Source: JBBIJR01 sp037445875 (lineage in GTDB: Bacteria; CLD3; SB21). Taken from it: a stretch of DNA of 19,005 nucleotides. Each line of letters opens with the position of its first letter. Positions within the stretch are counted from its first letter, which is position 1. Below are positions 7,234-15,391 of this stretch, one piece after another. The translations under genes and the position numbers were made by a program. The stretch is from positions 1 to 19,005 of the forward strand of contig JBBIJR010000071.1 in the NCBI GenBank assembly GCA_037445875.1, in the 5' to 3' direction. The notes beneath the pieces are model-generated. The model was not told where the DNA came from. It ran no database searches and saw only the letters and a program-made list of their open reading frames with translations.

Positions 7234-7461
7234 ATGACGATATACCAAGACACACTCATCGAAGAGCTGATCTCCGCACTGCCGGAGGCGGTGACCTATC
7301 TGATGCAGCAGGGTATCCGCTGCATGGTCTGCGGAGAGCCGATGTGGGGTTCGATCGAACAAGCCGCACGGGAAAAAGGGTTTTCATCGGAACAGATCGG
7401 AGGGTTCGTCCGCGATCTGAATCTTCTCGCCCAACGCCGAAACCAACAGGAGAACGTATGA
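7234..7461 (+). CDS. DUF1858-domain small redox protein
   Basis: A 75-residue protein made almost entirely of a DUF1858 fold. It has an N-terminal helix-strand (TIYQDTLIEELISALPEAV), then GIRCMVCGEPMWGSIEQAA with Cys30 and Cys33, and a C-terminal helix. DUF1858 proteins are small CxxC proteins often found beside redox enzymes; the reaction is unknown. GGGGAC precedes the ATG. Its TGA overlaps the next gene's ATG (ATGA), indicating translational coupling to the disulfide oxidoreductase. Confidence 0.85.
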   Translation: MTIYQDTLIEELISALPEAVTYLMQQGIRCMVCGEPMWGSIEQAAREKGFSSEQIGGFVRDLNLLAQRRNQQENV

Positions 7462-8126
7462 CTTTCCTAGATGACGAGATCGTGAACAAACTGAAAACGG
7501 AATTCGACGGACTCGCAGCTCCGGTGCGGATCGTCTATTTCACGCAAGAGCTCGAATGCGAATACTGCCGGGAGACGCACGAACTGTTGAAGGAAATTGC
7601 GGCCGTGTCCGATCGCCTCACACTCGAGGTCTACAACTTCGCCATGGACACGGCGCAGGTGGAACAGTACCGGGTGGACAAGATACCCGCCGTCGCAATC
7701 ATCGGCGAGAGAGACTACGGCATCCGGTTCTACGGCGTCCCGTCCGGGTATGAGTTCATGACCCTGATCGAGGGCATCAAAGACGTCTCCCGGGGACGCA
7801 CCGATCTTCCGGAGAACGTCCGCGAAACCCTTCGGCAGATTGACCGTCCCGTGCACGTTCAGGTGTTTGCCACGCCGACCTGCCCTTACTGTCCGCGTGC
7901 CGTGCGGTTTGCCCACAAGGCCGCCATCGAAAGCGAATTCGTCACCGCCGACATGGTCGAGGCAAGCGAGTTCCCGCACCTGGTTTACAAGTATGCCGTG
8001 CAGGGTGTGCCGAAGACCGTGATCAACGAAGAAGACGGCTTTGCCGGAGCGGTGCCCGAACACCTCGCCGCTCAACGCTTGTTGGAAGCGAGCCGGCGGG
8101 CAGCAGAAGCGATCTCCGCCGGCTAG
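7458..8126 (+). CDS. Protein disulfide oxidoreductase with two thioredoxin folds (PDO/glutaredoxin-like)
   Basis: The protein has 222 residues in two tandem thioredoxin/glutaredoxin units. The first has the active site C34-EY-C37 and cis-proline Pro77 (KIPAVA). The second has C142-PY-C145 and Pro185 (GVPKTV). This arrangement is that of the archaeal/thermophile PDO (Pyrococcus furiosus type), which serves as an intracellular thiol-disulfide reductase/isomerase and peroxiredoxin reductant. There is no signal peptide, so it is cytosolic. The ATG at 7458 is preceded by CAGGAG and overlaps the DUF1858 stop; upstream in-frame codons lie inside that gene. It could recycle the OsmC protein's cysteines, which is an inference from the operon. 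Confidence 0.92.
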   Translation: MTFLDDEIVNKLKTEFDGLAAPVRIVYFTQELECEYCRETHELLKEIAAVSDRLTLEVYNFAMDTAQVEQYRVDKIPAVAIIGERDYGIRFYGVPSGYEFMTLIEGIKDVSRGRTDLPENVRETLRQIDRPVHVQVFATPTCPYCPRAVRFAHKAAIESEFVTADMVEASEFPHLVYKYAVQGVPKTVINEEDGFAGAVPEHLAAQRLLEASRRAAEAISAG

Positions 8127-8214
8127 TACCGCTTCTGAGAAACGCAATTCGGCTGAACCCGGCGGTCCCCTTTTCGCATCTGGTGAACATCAACGGCAGA
8201 AGCGGTCCCGCTTC
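8104..8214 (+). promoter_or_regulatory. Four-segment alternative hairpin array upstream of the zinc-ribbon protease
   Basis: CAGAAGCG (8104-8111), ACCGCTTCTG (8128-8137), CAGAAGCGGT (8197-8206) and CCGCTTC (8208-8214) are alternately complementary. Segment 1 can pair with 2 (8 bp, around the disulfide oxidoreductase stop codon), 2 with 3 (a perfect 10 bp) or 3 with 4 (7 bp, 2-nt loop). Such mutually exclusive folds are the layout of an attenuator or other RNA switch. No clean T tract follows, so transcription termination is not shown; an effect on translation or mRNA stability is equally possible. Confidence 0.4.
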
Positions 8215-8234
8215 CTCGAGTCGCCAGAATCTCT

Positions 8235-9116
8235 TTGCTTTGTTCGGCAAAATTGGCTAAGATTTTTTCGAACTCAAGGAAAAGGCGGCCGCTGGACTCC
8301 CTACCCGACATCGTTGAACGGGCTAAGAAATCCATTGTCAAAGTATATCACGCTTCGGGCCAGGGTACCGGCCTGATCGTGGATCCCAAAGGACTCGTCG
8401 TGACCAACCGTCACGTAGTGGGCCTCCAATCCTACGTGGACATCTCCGATGCCGCGGACCGCACGGAGTGCGGACAGGTGGTGCTGTCCGACGCAGACGT
8501 GGACTATGCCTTCGTGTTGACGGCGCCGTGGGATGTCGAACCGCTGAAGTTCCGCGAAATGTCCGGCGTGCGCGAAGGCGAGACCGTGGTCGCGATCGGT
8601 CATCCTCTCGGGTATAGTTACACGGTCAGCAAGGGCATCGTCAGTTCGAAAGGCCGCCGCTACCGCAACATCGATTATCTGCAAACGGACGCGCCGATCA
8701 ATCCCGGAAACAGCGGCGGTCCGCTGCTCAACGAGCAGGGAGAAGTGATCGGGATCAACACATGGATCCGGTCGGACGCTCAGGGCGTCGGATTCGCTTT
8801 TCCCATCGACTACGTCAAACGCGCCATGGCCCGCCTCAACGTCGACTTCAGCGCCATTGGCAAAGGCTACTACTGCAACCTCTGCGGATTCCTCAACTTC
8901 CGATTTCTGGAAACCCCCGCCCGCAAGTATTGCACGAATTGCGGAGCCGCGGTGATCTTCAAAGAACGACCAGCGCCGCAGCCGACGCATACGGTCACGG
9001 TACCTCCCGATGCGACCACGCCGGTGAGCGAACTGGCCTGCACCTGCTGCAAGACGGTCAATCCCGGAAGCCAGAAGTACTGCCAGCACTGCGGGGCAAC
9101 GCTGAAGAAGACTTGA
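8235..9116 (+). CDS. Trypsin/HtrA-fold serine protease with two C-terminal zinc ribbons
   Basis: Counting from TTG 8235 gives 293 residues. A trypsin-like domain (about 24-205) has the triad His60 (VTNRHVV), Asp90 (DVDYAFVL) and Ser160 (NPGNSGGP). It has no PDZ domain. The tail carries two zinc ribbons: C214-x2-C217 with C233-x2-C236, and C269/C271/C272 with C283-x2-C286. No signal peptide or membrane helix is present, so it should act in the cytoplasm, unlike ordinary HtrA. The start is uncertain because no in-frame ATG exists between the stop at 8184 and the catalytic domain. TTG 8235, TTG 8253 and CTG 8292 (after AAGGAAAAGG) are candidates, and domain alignment would accept 8292. The ATPase gene follows 56 bp later with no terminator. 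Confidence 0.87.
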   Translation: MLCSAKLAKIFSNSRKRRPLDSLPDIVERAKKSIVKVYHASGQGTGLIVDPKGLVVTNRHVVGLQSYVDISDAADRTECGQVVLSDADVDYAFVLTAPWDVEPLKFREMSGVREGETVVAIGHPLGYSYTVSKGIVSSKGRRYRNIDYLQTDAPINPGNSGGPLLNEQGEVIGINTWIRSDAQGVGFAFPIDYVKRAMARLNVDFSAIGKGYYCNLCGFLNFRFLETPARKYCTNCGAAVIFKERPAPQPTHTVTVPPDATTPVSELACTCCKTVNPGSQKYCQHCGATLKKT

Positions 9117-9172
9117 TCTCCGACTCTGACCTATAGTCCTCCGATCGGTAATAGACACATGGCAGGGGCTGT

Positions 9173-10906
9173 ATGTTGACTCAAATCAGGATCCGCAACT
9201 TCAAGAAGATCGATTACGCCGACATTGAATTGGGAAGAAACGTCGTTTTTGTCGGACCGAATAACTCTGGAAAAACGACTGCCCTGCAATGCCTTGCCCT
9301 TTGGGAGGTCGGGCTGAAGAAGTGGATCGAGAAGCGAGGTAGTTCCTTTGCGGAGAAACGGCCAGGTGTAGCCATAAACAGGAACGATTTGATTGCTATC
9401 CCGATTCCGACCGCCAATCTGCTGTGGCACGATTTGCACGTGCGTGAGGTGAAAAGGATGGACGGCAATCCTGTAACGAAGAACGTTCGTATCGATGTTA
9501 CAGTCTCCGGGATAACTGATGGGGTGCCTTGGGAATGTGGTCTTGAGTTTGACTATACAAATGAAGAATCATTTGTTGTGAGACCCCTACGTATAGATGA
9601 TTCCCCGAACCCAAAAAGAAAGCCGATTCCTCATCAGGCAAGCAAAGCCCGAATCGCCTTTCTTCCACCAATGTCAGGCTTGGCCTCGGTAGAACCAAAG
9701 TGGGAGCCCGGCCGCGTGAATGTTCTCTTAGGTGAAGGCCAAACCGCACAGGTCTTGAGAAATCTGTGCTATAATATTTACGAGACTCAAAACGAAAACG
9801 ACCATTGGAATGAACTCGTTCGTCAGATACAGAAACTGTTTGGTGTCAGGCTTGAGCCTCCGCGTTACATCGCCGAGCGCGGCGAGATCACGATGGCCTA
9901 CACGGAATCAAGCGGTGTCTCCCTTGATTTGTCAAGCGGCGGACGCGGATTGCAGCAAATACTACTCTTATTGGCATATCTATACTCTAATCCGAACACG
10001 GTTCTCTTGCTTGATGAGCCCGATGCGCACTTGGAGATTCTGCGGCAAAGGCAAACCTACAACTTGATAACCGATATTGCAGAGAAACAGAACTCTCAAG
10101 TCATTGCGGCGAGCCATTCGGAAGTTGTTCTGAATGAAGCAGCAGGCAAGGATCTGGTGGTCGCATTTGTAGGCAAGCCGCACGTAATAAAGACTTCCCA
10201 AAGCCAGGTACTCAAATCTCTCGCATCCATAGGATTTGAGCAATACCATCAGGCTGAAGTTAAAGGCTGGGTGCTCTATCTTGAAGGCTCTACAGATCTT
10301 GCCATCCTGAAAGCCCTCGCAGCAAGAATCGGCCATGAGGCCTCCGGAGTTCTGGACGATCCATTTGTTCATTATGTCACCAACCGGCCACAGCGAGCTA
10401 GAGAGCATTTCTTCGGTCTTAAGGAAGCAAAGGCCGATCTGGTTGGAGTAGCTGTCTTTGACCGGCTGGAAACCGGTTTGGATCAGAATGACCTGGTCGA
10501 GTTGATGTGGACGAAACGGGAGATTGAGAACTACATCTGCTTGGAAGAAGCCTTACTTGCCTATGCTCAGTACGATGTCGGAACCGCAAGCGCCAATGAC
10601 CTGTTCGGACAGGCAGAATCCCAACGTCGCCTGGAAACAATGCGGAACTGCATTGGCGAGGTCTCAACAGCTCTTCGAACATTAAACAAGGAACCCTTTT
10701 CCTCCGATATCAAAGCGTCTGACGAGTTCTTGGAACCGCTGTTTAGACTCTATTTTCAAAGACTTTCATTATTTAACATAATGACAAAGTCGGATTTTCA
10801 CGAATTGGCTCGCTTTGTTCCACGACATCTTGTGGATTCGGAAATAGTCGAAAAACTTGACCGGATCGTTGACGTCGCACGTAGAGCACGGCCGAGGGTG
10901 GATTGA
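9173..10906 (+). CDS. OLD-like AAA/ABC ATPase with divergent TOPRIM-type C-terminal domain
   Basis: The 577-residue protein starts with a RecF/SMC-like ATPase domain: Walker A GPNNSGKTT (28-36), signature LSSGGRG (253-259), Walker B TVLLLDEPDAHL (276-287) and a switch His315 in AASHS. The second half resembles the TOPRIM nuclease part of OLD proteins, with Glu371 in LYLEGSTD, then AVFDRLE (Asp430) and KREIENYI (448-455). The expected DxD is DRL, so nuclease activity is uncertain. OLD proteins and Gabija GajA (a similar length) are anti-phage nucleases, but no GajB-type helicase is present. Base composition is unlike the neighbours (21 and 25 G/C in 9541-9600 and 9961-10020, against 43 in 11041-11100), which suggests transfer. 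Its TGA overlaps the thiolase TTG. Confidence 0.8.
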   Translation: MLTQIRIRNFKKIDYADIELGRNVVFVGPNNSGKTTALQCLALWEVGLKKWIEKRGSSFAEKRPGVAINRNDLIAIPIPTANLLWHDLHVREVKRMDGNPVTKNVRIDVTVSGITDGVPWECGLEFDYTNEESFVVRPLRIDDSPNPKRKPIPHQASKARIAFLPPMSGLASVEPKWEPGRVNVLLGEGQTAQVLRNLCYNIYETQNENDHWNELVRQIQKLFGVRLEPPRYIAERGEITMAYTESSGVSLDLSSGGRGLQQILLLLAYLYSNPNTVLLLDEPDAHLEILRQRQTYNLITDIAEKQNSQVIAASHSEVVLNEAAGKDLVVAFVGKPHVIKTSQSQVLKSLASIGFEQYHQAEVKGWVLYLEGSTDLAILKALAARIGHEASGVLDDPFVHYVTNRPQRAREHFFGLKEAKADLVGVAVFDRLETGLDQNDLVELMWTKREIENYICLEEALLAYAQYDVGTASANDLFGQAESQRRLETMRNCIGEVSTALRTLNKEPFSSDIKASDEFLEPLFRLYFQRLSLFNIMTKSDFHELARFVPRHLVDSEIVEKLDRIVDVARRARPRVD

Positions 10907-12090
10907 GTAGCTCACAAGCCATGTACATCGTCAGCGCCGTGCGGACTCCCATCGGCAAATTCGGAGGTGTGCTGGCGCCGCTGCAGGCCAGGGAATTAGG
11001 CACGCTCGTCGCGAGGGAAGCTATACGCCGTGCCGGTATCGAACCGGCGCTGGTGGACGAGACCGTCTTCGGCTGTGCCCGCCAGGCGGGTGTAGGTCCC
11101 AATATCGCCCGGCAGATCGCAATCGGAAGCGGCATACCTTCCTCGAGCCCGGCCTATACGATCAACAAAGCCTGCGGGTCCGGATTGAAAGCGATCCTCA
11201 ACGCGTACGCCTCGATCCGGATGGGCGACCACGGAATCGTCCTGGCCGGCGGCGTCGAGAGCATGAGTAACATCCCGTACCTGTTGACCGAGGCGCGCTG
11301 GGGCTATCGGATGGGCCACGGCGACGTGCTGGACTCCAATCACGTGGACGGCTACTTCTGCCCGATGGCGGACAAGTTGATGGGAGCCACGGCGGAAGAC
11401 CTTGCGGAAGAGTACCGCATTCCACGTGACGAACAGGACACGTATGCGGTTGAGTCTCATCGACGAGCTGAAACGGCCATACGCACGGGCCGGTTCAAAA
11501 ACGAGCTGTTGCCGGTGGAGGTCCCGTCGAAGAAAGGCATGGTGCAGGTTGACCAGGATGAGCACCCGCGATTCGGTTGCACGCTGACGGATCTGCAGAA
11601 GCTCAAGCCGGTATTTCGCAAGGATGGAACGATCACGGCGGCTAGTTCCTCCGGCGTCACGGACGGAGCGGCGGCCGTAATTGTCGCCGGGGAAGATCGG
11701 GTGAAGGAACTCGGCCTGCGTCCAATGGCTCGAATTGTGGCGTACGCTTCGGCAGGCGTGGACCCCGGCCGAATGGGACTAGCTCCGGTGCCCGCCGTCC
11801 GAAAGCTACTGGACCGCACGAAACTACGACTTTCCGATATCGACCTGATCGAACTCAACGAGGCCTTTGCCGCCCAGGTACTTGCGTGCGACCGGGAACT
11901 CCACTTCGATCTCGACCGTCTGAACGTGAACGGGGGTGCCATCGCATTAGGTCATCCGACGGGCTGTACCGGTGCACGCATCGCCGCTACCTTGATCCAC
12001 GAAATGCACAAGCGATCCTCCAGGCTGGGCCTGGCCACGCTCTGTATCAGCGGAGGCCTTGGCCTCGCCCTGCTCATCGAACGAACATAG
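10903..12090 (+). CDS. Acetyl-CoA acetyltransferase (thiolase)
   Basis: The 395-residue enzyme has all thiolase landmarks: VSAVRTPIGKF near the N-terminus, the acyl-accepting Cys91 in NKACGSGLKA, NEAF (319-322), His351 in GHPTGCTGAR and Cys381 in CISGGLG. It condenses two acetyl-CoA to acetoacetyl-CoA or cleaves 3-ketoacyl-CoA; biosynthetic and degradative types cannot be separated here. The last motif has Ser and Leu where CxGGGxG-type motifs are usual. Translation may start at TTG 10903, four bases after GAGGG and overlapping the ATPase stop, or at ATG 10921, where family proteins usually begin but no ribosome site is seen. The lipoprotein gene begins 4 bp after its stop. Confidence 0.93.
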   Translation: MSSSQAMYIVSAVRTPIGKFGGVLAPLQARELGTLVAREAIRRAGIEPALVDETVFGCARQAGVGPNIARQIAIGSGIPSSSPAYTINKACGSGLKAILNAYASIRMGDHGIVLAGGVESMSNIPYLLTEARWGYRMGHGDVLDSNHVDGYFCPMADKLMGATAEDLAEEYRIPRDEQDTYAVESHRRAETAIRTGRFKNELLPVEVPSKKGMVQVDQDEHPRFGCTLTDLQKLKPVFRKDGTITAASSSGVTDGAAAVIVAGEDRVKELGLRPMARIVAYASAGVDPGRMGLAPVPAVRKLLDRTKLRLSDIDLIELNEAFAAQVLACDRELHFDLDRLNVNGGAIALGHPTGCTGARIAATLIHEMHKRSSRLGLATLCISGGLGLALLIERT

Positions 12091-12094
12091 CTCT

Positions 12095-14178
12095 ATGTTA
12101 GAACGGTTCTGCCCGCTAGTCCTTATCGTCCTGGTTGCCTGCAGGCCCTCGCAGGAACTCGACGCCGACTTTCAACGTCTGCTCTTTTTCCAAGACAATC
12201 GCTCACCGGTCGACAGTCTGTATCCCTTCCTGCAAACGGAGAATCCTTACCTCATGGTCCGCACTCTTCGAGCCCTGGCTCAGATGCAGGACACGTTGGC
12301 GCTGGATACGATCGAGGCGTATTGCGCCCATCGTTTCCACGATGTCCGGCAAGAGGCCTATTTCGCACTNNNNNNNNNNGGCAGATGGGATACGGTACGA
12401 CCAGCCGCCGCGTGTGGGCGGGCGCGCGAAGGATACTGGTGGAGAGGTTCGAATCAGAAACGTCCGTTAAACACCGCGCAGCTATCCTCGACGCACTGGG
12501 TAAAGCCGGTGACGGGGAGTGTTTCCCCTTGATCACACGCTGCCTCGCCGACCCGGAAGAGCGGGTGGTGGGCGCTGCTGCTCTGGCCGCCTCCCGTCTG
12601 GCGCTCCGGGGCTTCACCGGAGATACGCTGAATGCCGCCCTGACGCACGCGTTGACGCACTCATCCACGGATATTCGATGGAAGGCCGTGTGCGCCTTCA
12701 TGCGGATCCGTGATCCACGGTACGCCGTCAACGTGCTCCCGCTGCTGAACGATGCCGACGAGCGGGTCCGAATGGATGCTGCCCGGGCGCTGGGAGCGAT
12801 GAGCCTCAAAGCAAGCGAGGAACCCCGTCTGAAGGATATCCAGAATGCCCTCATCGAGCGGGCGACCTCCGACACAAGCTGGCAGGTGCGCGTGAACGCC
12901 GTAGCGGCGCTTGGCACTTTCCCTTTCATCCTCGATGATCTGAAGAAAATCTACTTCCTCATCGCCTTCGAAGGCCTTCGCGATCGCAGCGAGCATGTTC
13001 GAATCACGGCGATTCGCTCGATGGCCCGAAGTTATGCCGGCGATGTGAAGGACTGGCCTTCCTTTTTGAACCCATTCTCCGAACGATTTCTCCCGCAGGC
13101 CTTCCCGACAGAGCGGGTGGAGATATTGCAGACGCTGATCACTATGGGAGGAGAGCGCGTATGGGATAACGTTGAAATCCGATCCTGGCTCGAGCGGTCG
13201 CTGCACAGCAAGGACCGGTATGTTCGTGCAGGAACTACGGCTGCTTTGGCTAACCTCCGATCAAGGAGGGCCGCGGGATACCTGAAAGAGGCGCTCCTGG
13301 ACAGTTTCTCGCTCGTGCAGAACCATGCCATCGACGGCTTGCTCCGTTCCCGCTCCAACGAGGGCCGCGAGCTGGTGATCAATGCCCTTGATACGCAAAA
13401 CCCGTGGACTCTTGCACTGGCCGCCTACTCGCTGGCATCCGACACGACCGCCCTCAAGGATCGGCGTTTATGCGACTTCATCGCGGAGCGTATCGTTGCA
13501 ACGGCTTCTAAACTTCGCGACTCATTAGACATCGATTCAAAAGCGACCCTTCTCGACGCACTGGGTGAAATGGGCAGCATGCACGCGGTGCCGTTCCTCA
13601 AGAGTTTCCTGGGGGATTCTCTGCGACCGGCAGCGGAGCACGCGGCGAACAGCCTCAAGAAGATCACGGACGCGAATTACACCGACAGCATCCGGACGGT
13701 GCGTTCGGGTACTCGATTCAATGCTGAGGACTACGTTCGCATCAAAACACGAAAGCCTTCGGCGGAAATAGAAACGGACGCCGGTACGATCCGATTGGAC
13801 TTCTATGTCGATGAAGCACCCTTTACCGTCATCAACTTCGTCCGTCTCGCCGAGCGAGGGTTCTACGATGGCGTGTATTTCCACCGTGTGGTTCCCAATT
13901 TCGTCATACAGGCGGGTGATCCGACCGGAACGGGATGGGGGGGACCCGGCTACTGGATCCGTTCGGAGTTCGGCGCTAGAACCTATGACCGCGGGACGGT
14001 GGGAATGGCCAGCGCCGGCAGGGACACGGAAGGGTCGCAGTGGTTCATCACGCATTCTTCGCAACCGCACCTCGATGGGCGTTATACCGTGTTTGCGCAC
14101 GTTAAGGATGGAATGGACGTGGTGGATCGGATTCAGGTCGGAAACCGCATTCGCAAGATCCGAATCGTGTGGTACTGA
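12095..14178 (+). CDS. HEAT-repeat lipoprotein with C-terminal cyclophilin (peptidyl-prolyl isomerase) domain, interrupted by an assembly gap
   Basis: The N-terminus is a lipoprotein signal (hydrophobic 8-14, lipobox LVAC, Cys16). Helical HEAT repeats fill the middle, with recurring LDALGKAGD, RMDAARALGAM, VRVNAVAALG and ALGEMGS units. A cyclophilin domain starts near 13771, with YFHRVVPNFVIQAGDP (catalytic Arg), GTVGMASAGRDTEGSQWFIT and LDGRYTVFAHV. It is probably an envelope-anchored proline isomerase on a HEAT scaffold. Ten Ns (12370-12379) split it: the parts before and after are in different frames across exactly ten bases. Both belong to one gene if the true gap length is 2 modulo 3. 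It follows the thiolase by 4 bp and converges on hemW with 6 bp between stops. Confidence 0.85.
12370..12379. other. Assembly gap (10 N)
   Basis: A run of ten Ns lies inside the HEAT-repeat lipoprotein gene. The length is a common placeholder, so the true distance is unknown. Reading frame is restored only if the missing length is 2 modulo 3. Confidence 0.98.
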
Positions 14179-14184
14179 AGACGT

Positions 14185-15372
14185 CTACAAAGCCGAGATG
14201 AGTTCCCTGCAGATCCGGTTGTAAAGAAAACTCCCCTCGTCGGTCAGCCTGAGGGAATCTCCTTCCACCACACAATAGGGCTGGAGCTTTTCTATCGGCT
14301 CCTCCAGTCGCTCGTGGAACCGGAAACCGCCCAGCCGTTCCAGTTCCGAAATGCGCATACCCACCTGCTGGCGCAAACCGAGGAGAATGTACTCCTCGCA
14401 TTGTTGCTCGGCCGTCAGCTCTTCGGAACCCTCGATCGGCAGACTGGCATGCTCGGTCAGGTGGCGGCAATACGATTCCAGGTTGCGGACATTCCACCAT
14501 CGGCGTCCTTCGAAATAACTGTGAGCCGAAGGGCCCATCCCCAAATAAGGACGGCCCGTCCAGTAGGCTCTGTTATGCAAAGACTCGAATCCGGGCCTCG
14601 CGTAATTGGAGATCTCGTAATGTTCGTACCCCGCCTTGCTCAGAAGGTCGATGGTCTGCACGTACATGGCCAGTTCCAATTCCTCGTCCCGTGCAGGCAC
14701 CTGGCCGCGCAGAACCATCTTATGCAGGTGAGTTCTCTCTTCAACGGTCAAGTTGTATATCGAAAGATGTTCCGGTGCCAGTTCCAGCGCAACATCCAGA
14801 CTTTCCATCCAGTGTCCAAGCTGCTGGCCCGGCAGGCCGAAAATCAGATCCAGACTTACGTTCTTGAATTGTTGTCGAGCCCGCTTCACGGCCTCTCGAG
14901 CTTCAACACCGGTGTGCGTCCTGGTAAGAAATCGCAGCTCGTCGTCCCTGAACGACTGCACTCCGATGCTCAGTCGGTTGATGCCGAGGCCGGCCCAGCG
15001 ACGGATGTTGTCTTCGTCGACGTGATTGGGGTTGGCCTCCAGCGTGATTTCGACGGTTCCCGACAGGTCGAATCGATTTCTCATGGAGGTCATGATCCTC
15101 ACCCAGTACTCGATGGGCAGAAACGACGGTGTACCCCCTCCAAAATAGACGGTCGCTACGGAGGGTCGGTTCCACCAGCGGCCACAGGCCTCGATTTCTG
15201 CCATGAGCGCTTCGGTGAAACGAGAATGCATTTTGCGCGCGGTACTTACAAAGAAGTCACAATAGATACAGATACGCTCGCAAAAGGGTACATGCACATA
15301 CAGCCCGACCGGAAGACCTGCCGGATTTACCTTTGGGACGGTCGGGTCATTAATCGGCGTTGTATCTGCCAC
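14185..15372 (-). CDS. hemW: HemW-like radical SAM protein (heme chaperone, formerly oxygen-independent coproporphyrinogen oxidase-like)
   Basis: The 395-residue protein has the radical SAM cluster motif C31-x3-C35-x2-C38 in HVPFCERICIYCDFF. It also has GGGTPS (78-83), ITLEANPN, GINRLSIGVQSF and a HemW-type C-terminal region (YEISNYARPG, LHNRAYWTGRPYLGMGPSAHS). The cluster motif is followed by DFF, as in HemW, and the length is typical of HemW and shorter than true HemN. HemW is thought to deliver heme to target proteins. The start is GTG at 15372 with GGAGAG just upstream; the conserved fold begins near residue 22, so a slightly later start is possible. The gene is divergent from the LPP20-like genes. 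Confidence 0.9.
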   Translation of the reverse strand: MADTTPINDPTVPKVNPAGLPVGLYVHVPFCERICIYCDFFVSTARKMHSRFTEALMAEIEACGRWWNRPSVATVYFGGGTPSFLPIEYWVRIMTSMRNRFDLSGTVEITLEANPNHVDEDNIRRWAGLGINRLSIGVQSFRDDELRFLTRTHTGVEAREAVKRARQQFKNVSLDLIFGLPGQQLGHWMESLDVALELAPEHLSIYNLTVEERTHLHKMVLRGQVPARDEELELAMYVQTIDLLSKAGYEHYEISNYARPGFESLHNRAYWTGRPYLGMGPSAHSYFEGRRWWNVRNLESYCRHLTEHASLPIEGSEELTAEQQCEEYILLGLRQQVGMRISELERLGGFRFHERLEEPIEKLQPYCVVEGDSLRLTDEGSFLYNRICRELISAL

Positions 15373-15391
15373 TTCTCTCCAGGATTTTCAC

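Noticed and set aside
9113..9137. TTGATC and TATAGT as a promoter for the OLD-like ATPase
   Set aside because: The spacing is only 13 bp, too short for a sigma-70 promoter.
8301..9158. Minus-strand 285-codon frame
   Set aside because: It is antisense to the zinc-ribbon protease and has no motif or start signal.
9173..12090. Full Gabija system
   Set aside because: The gene after the GajA-like protein is a thiolase, not a UvrD-type GajB helicase.
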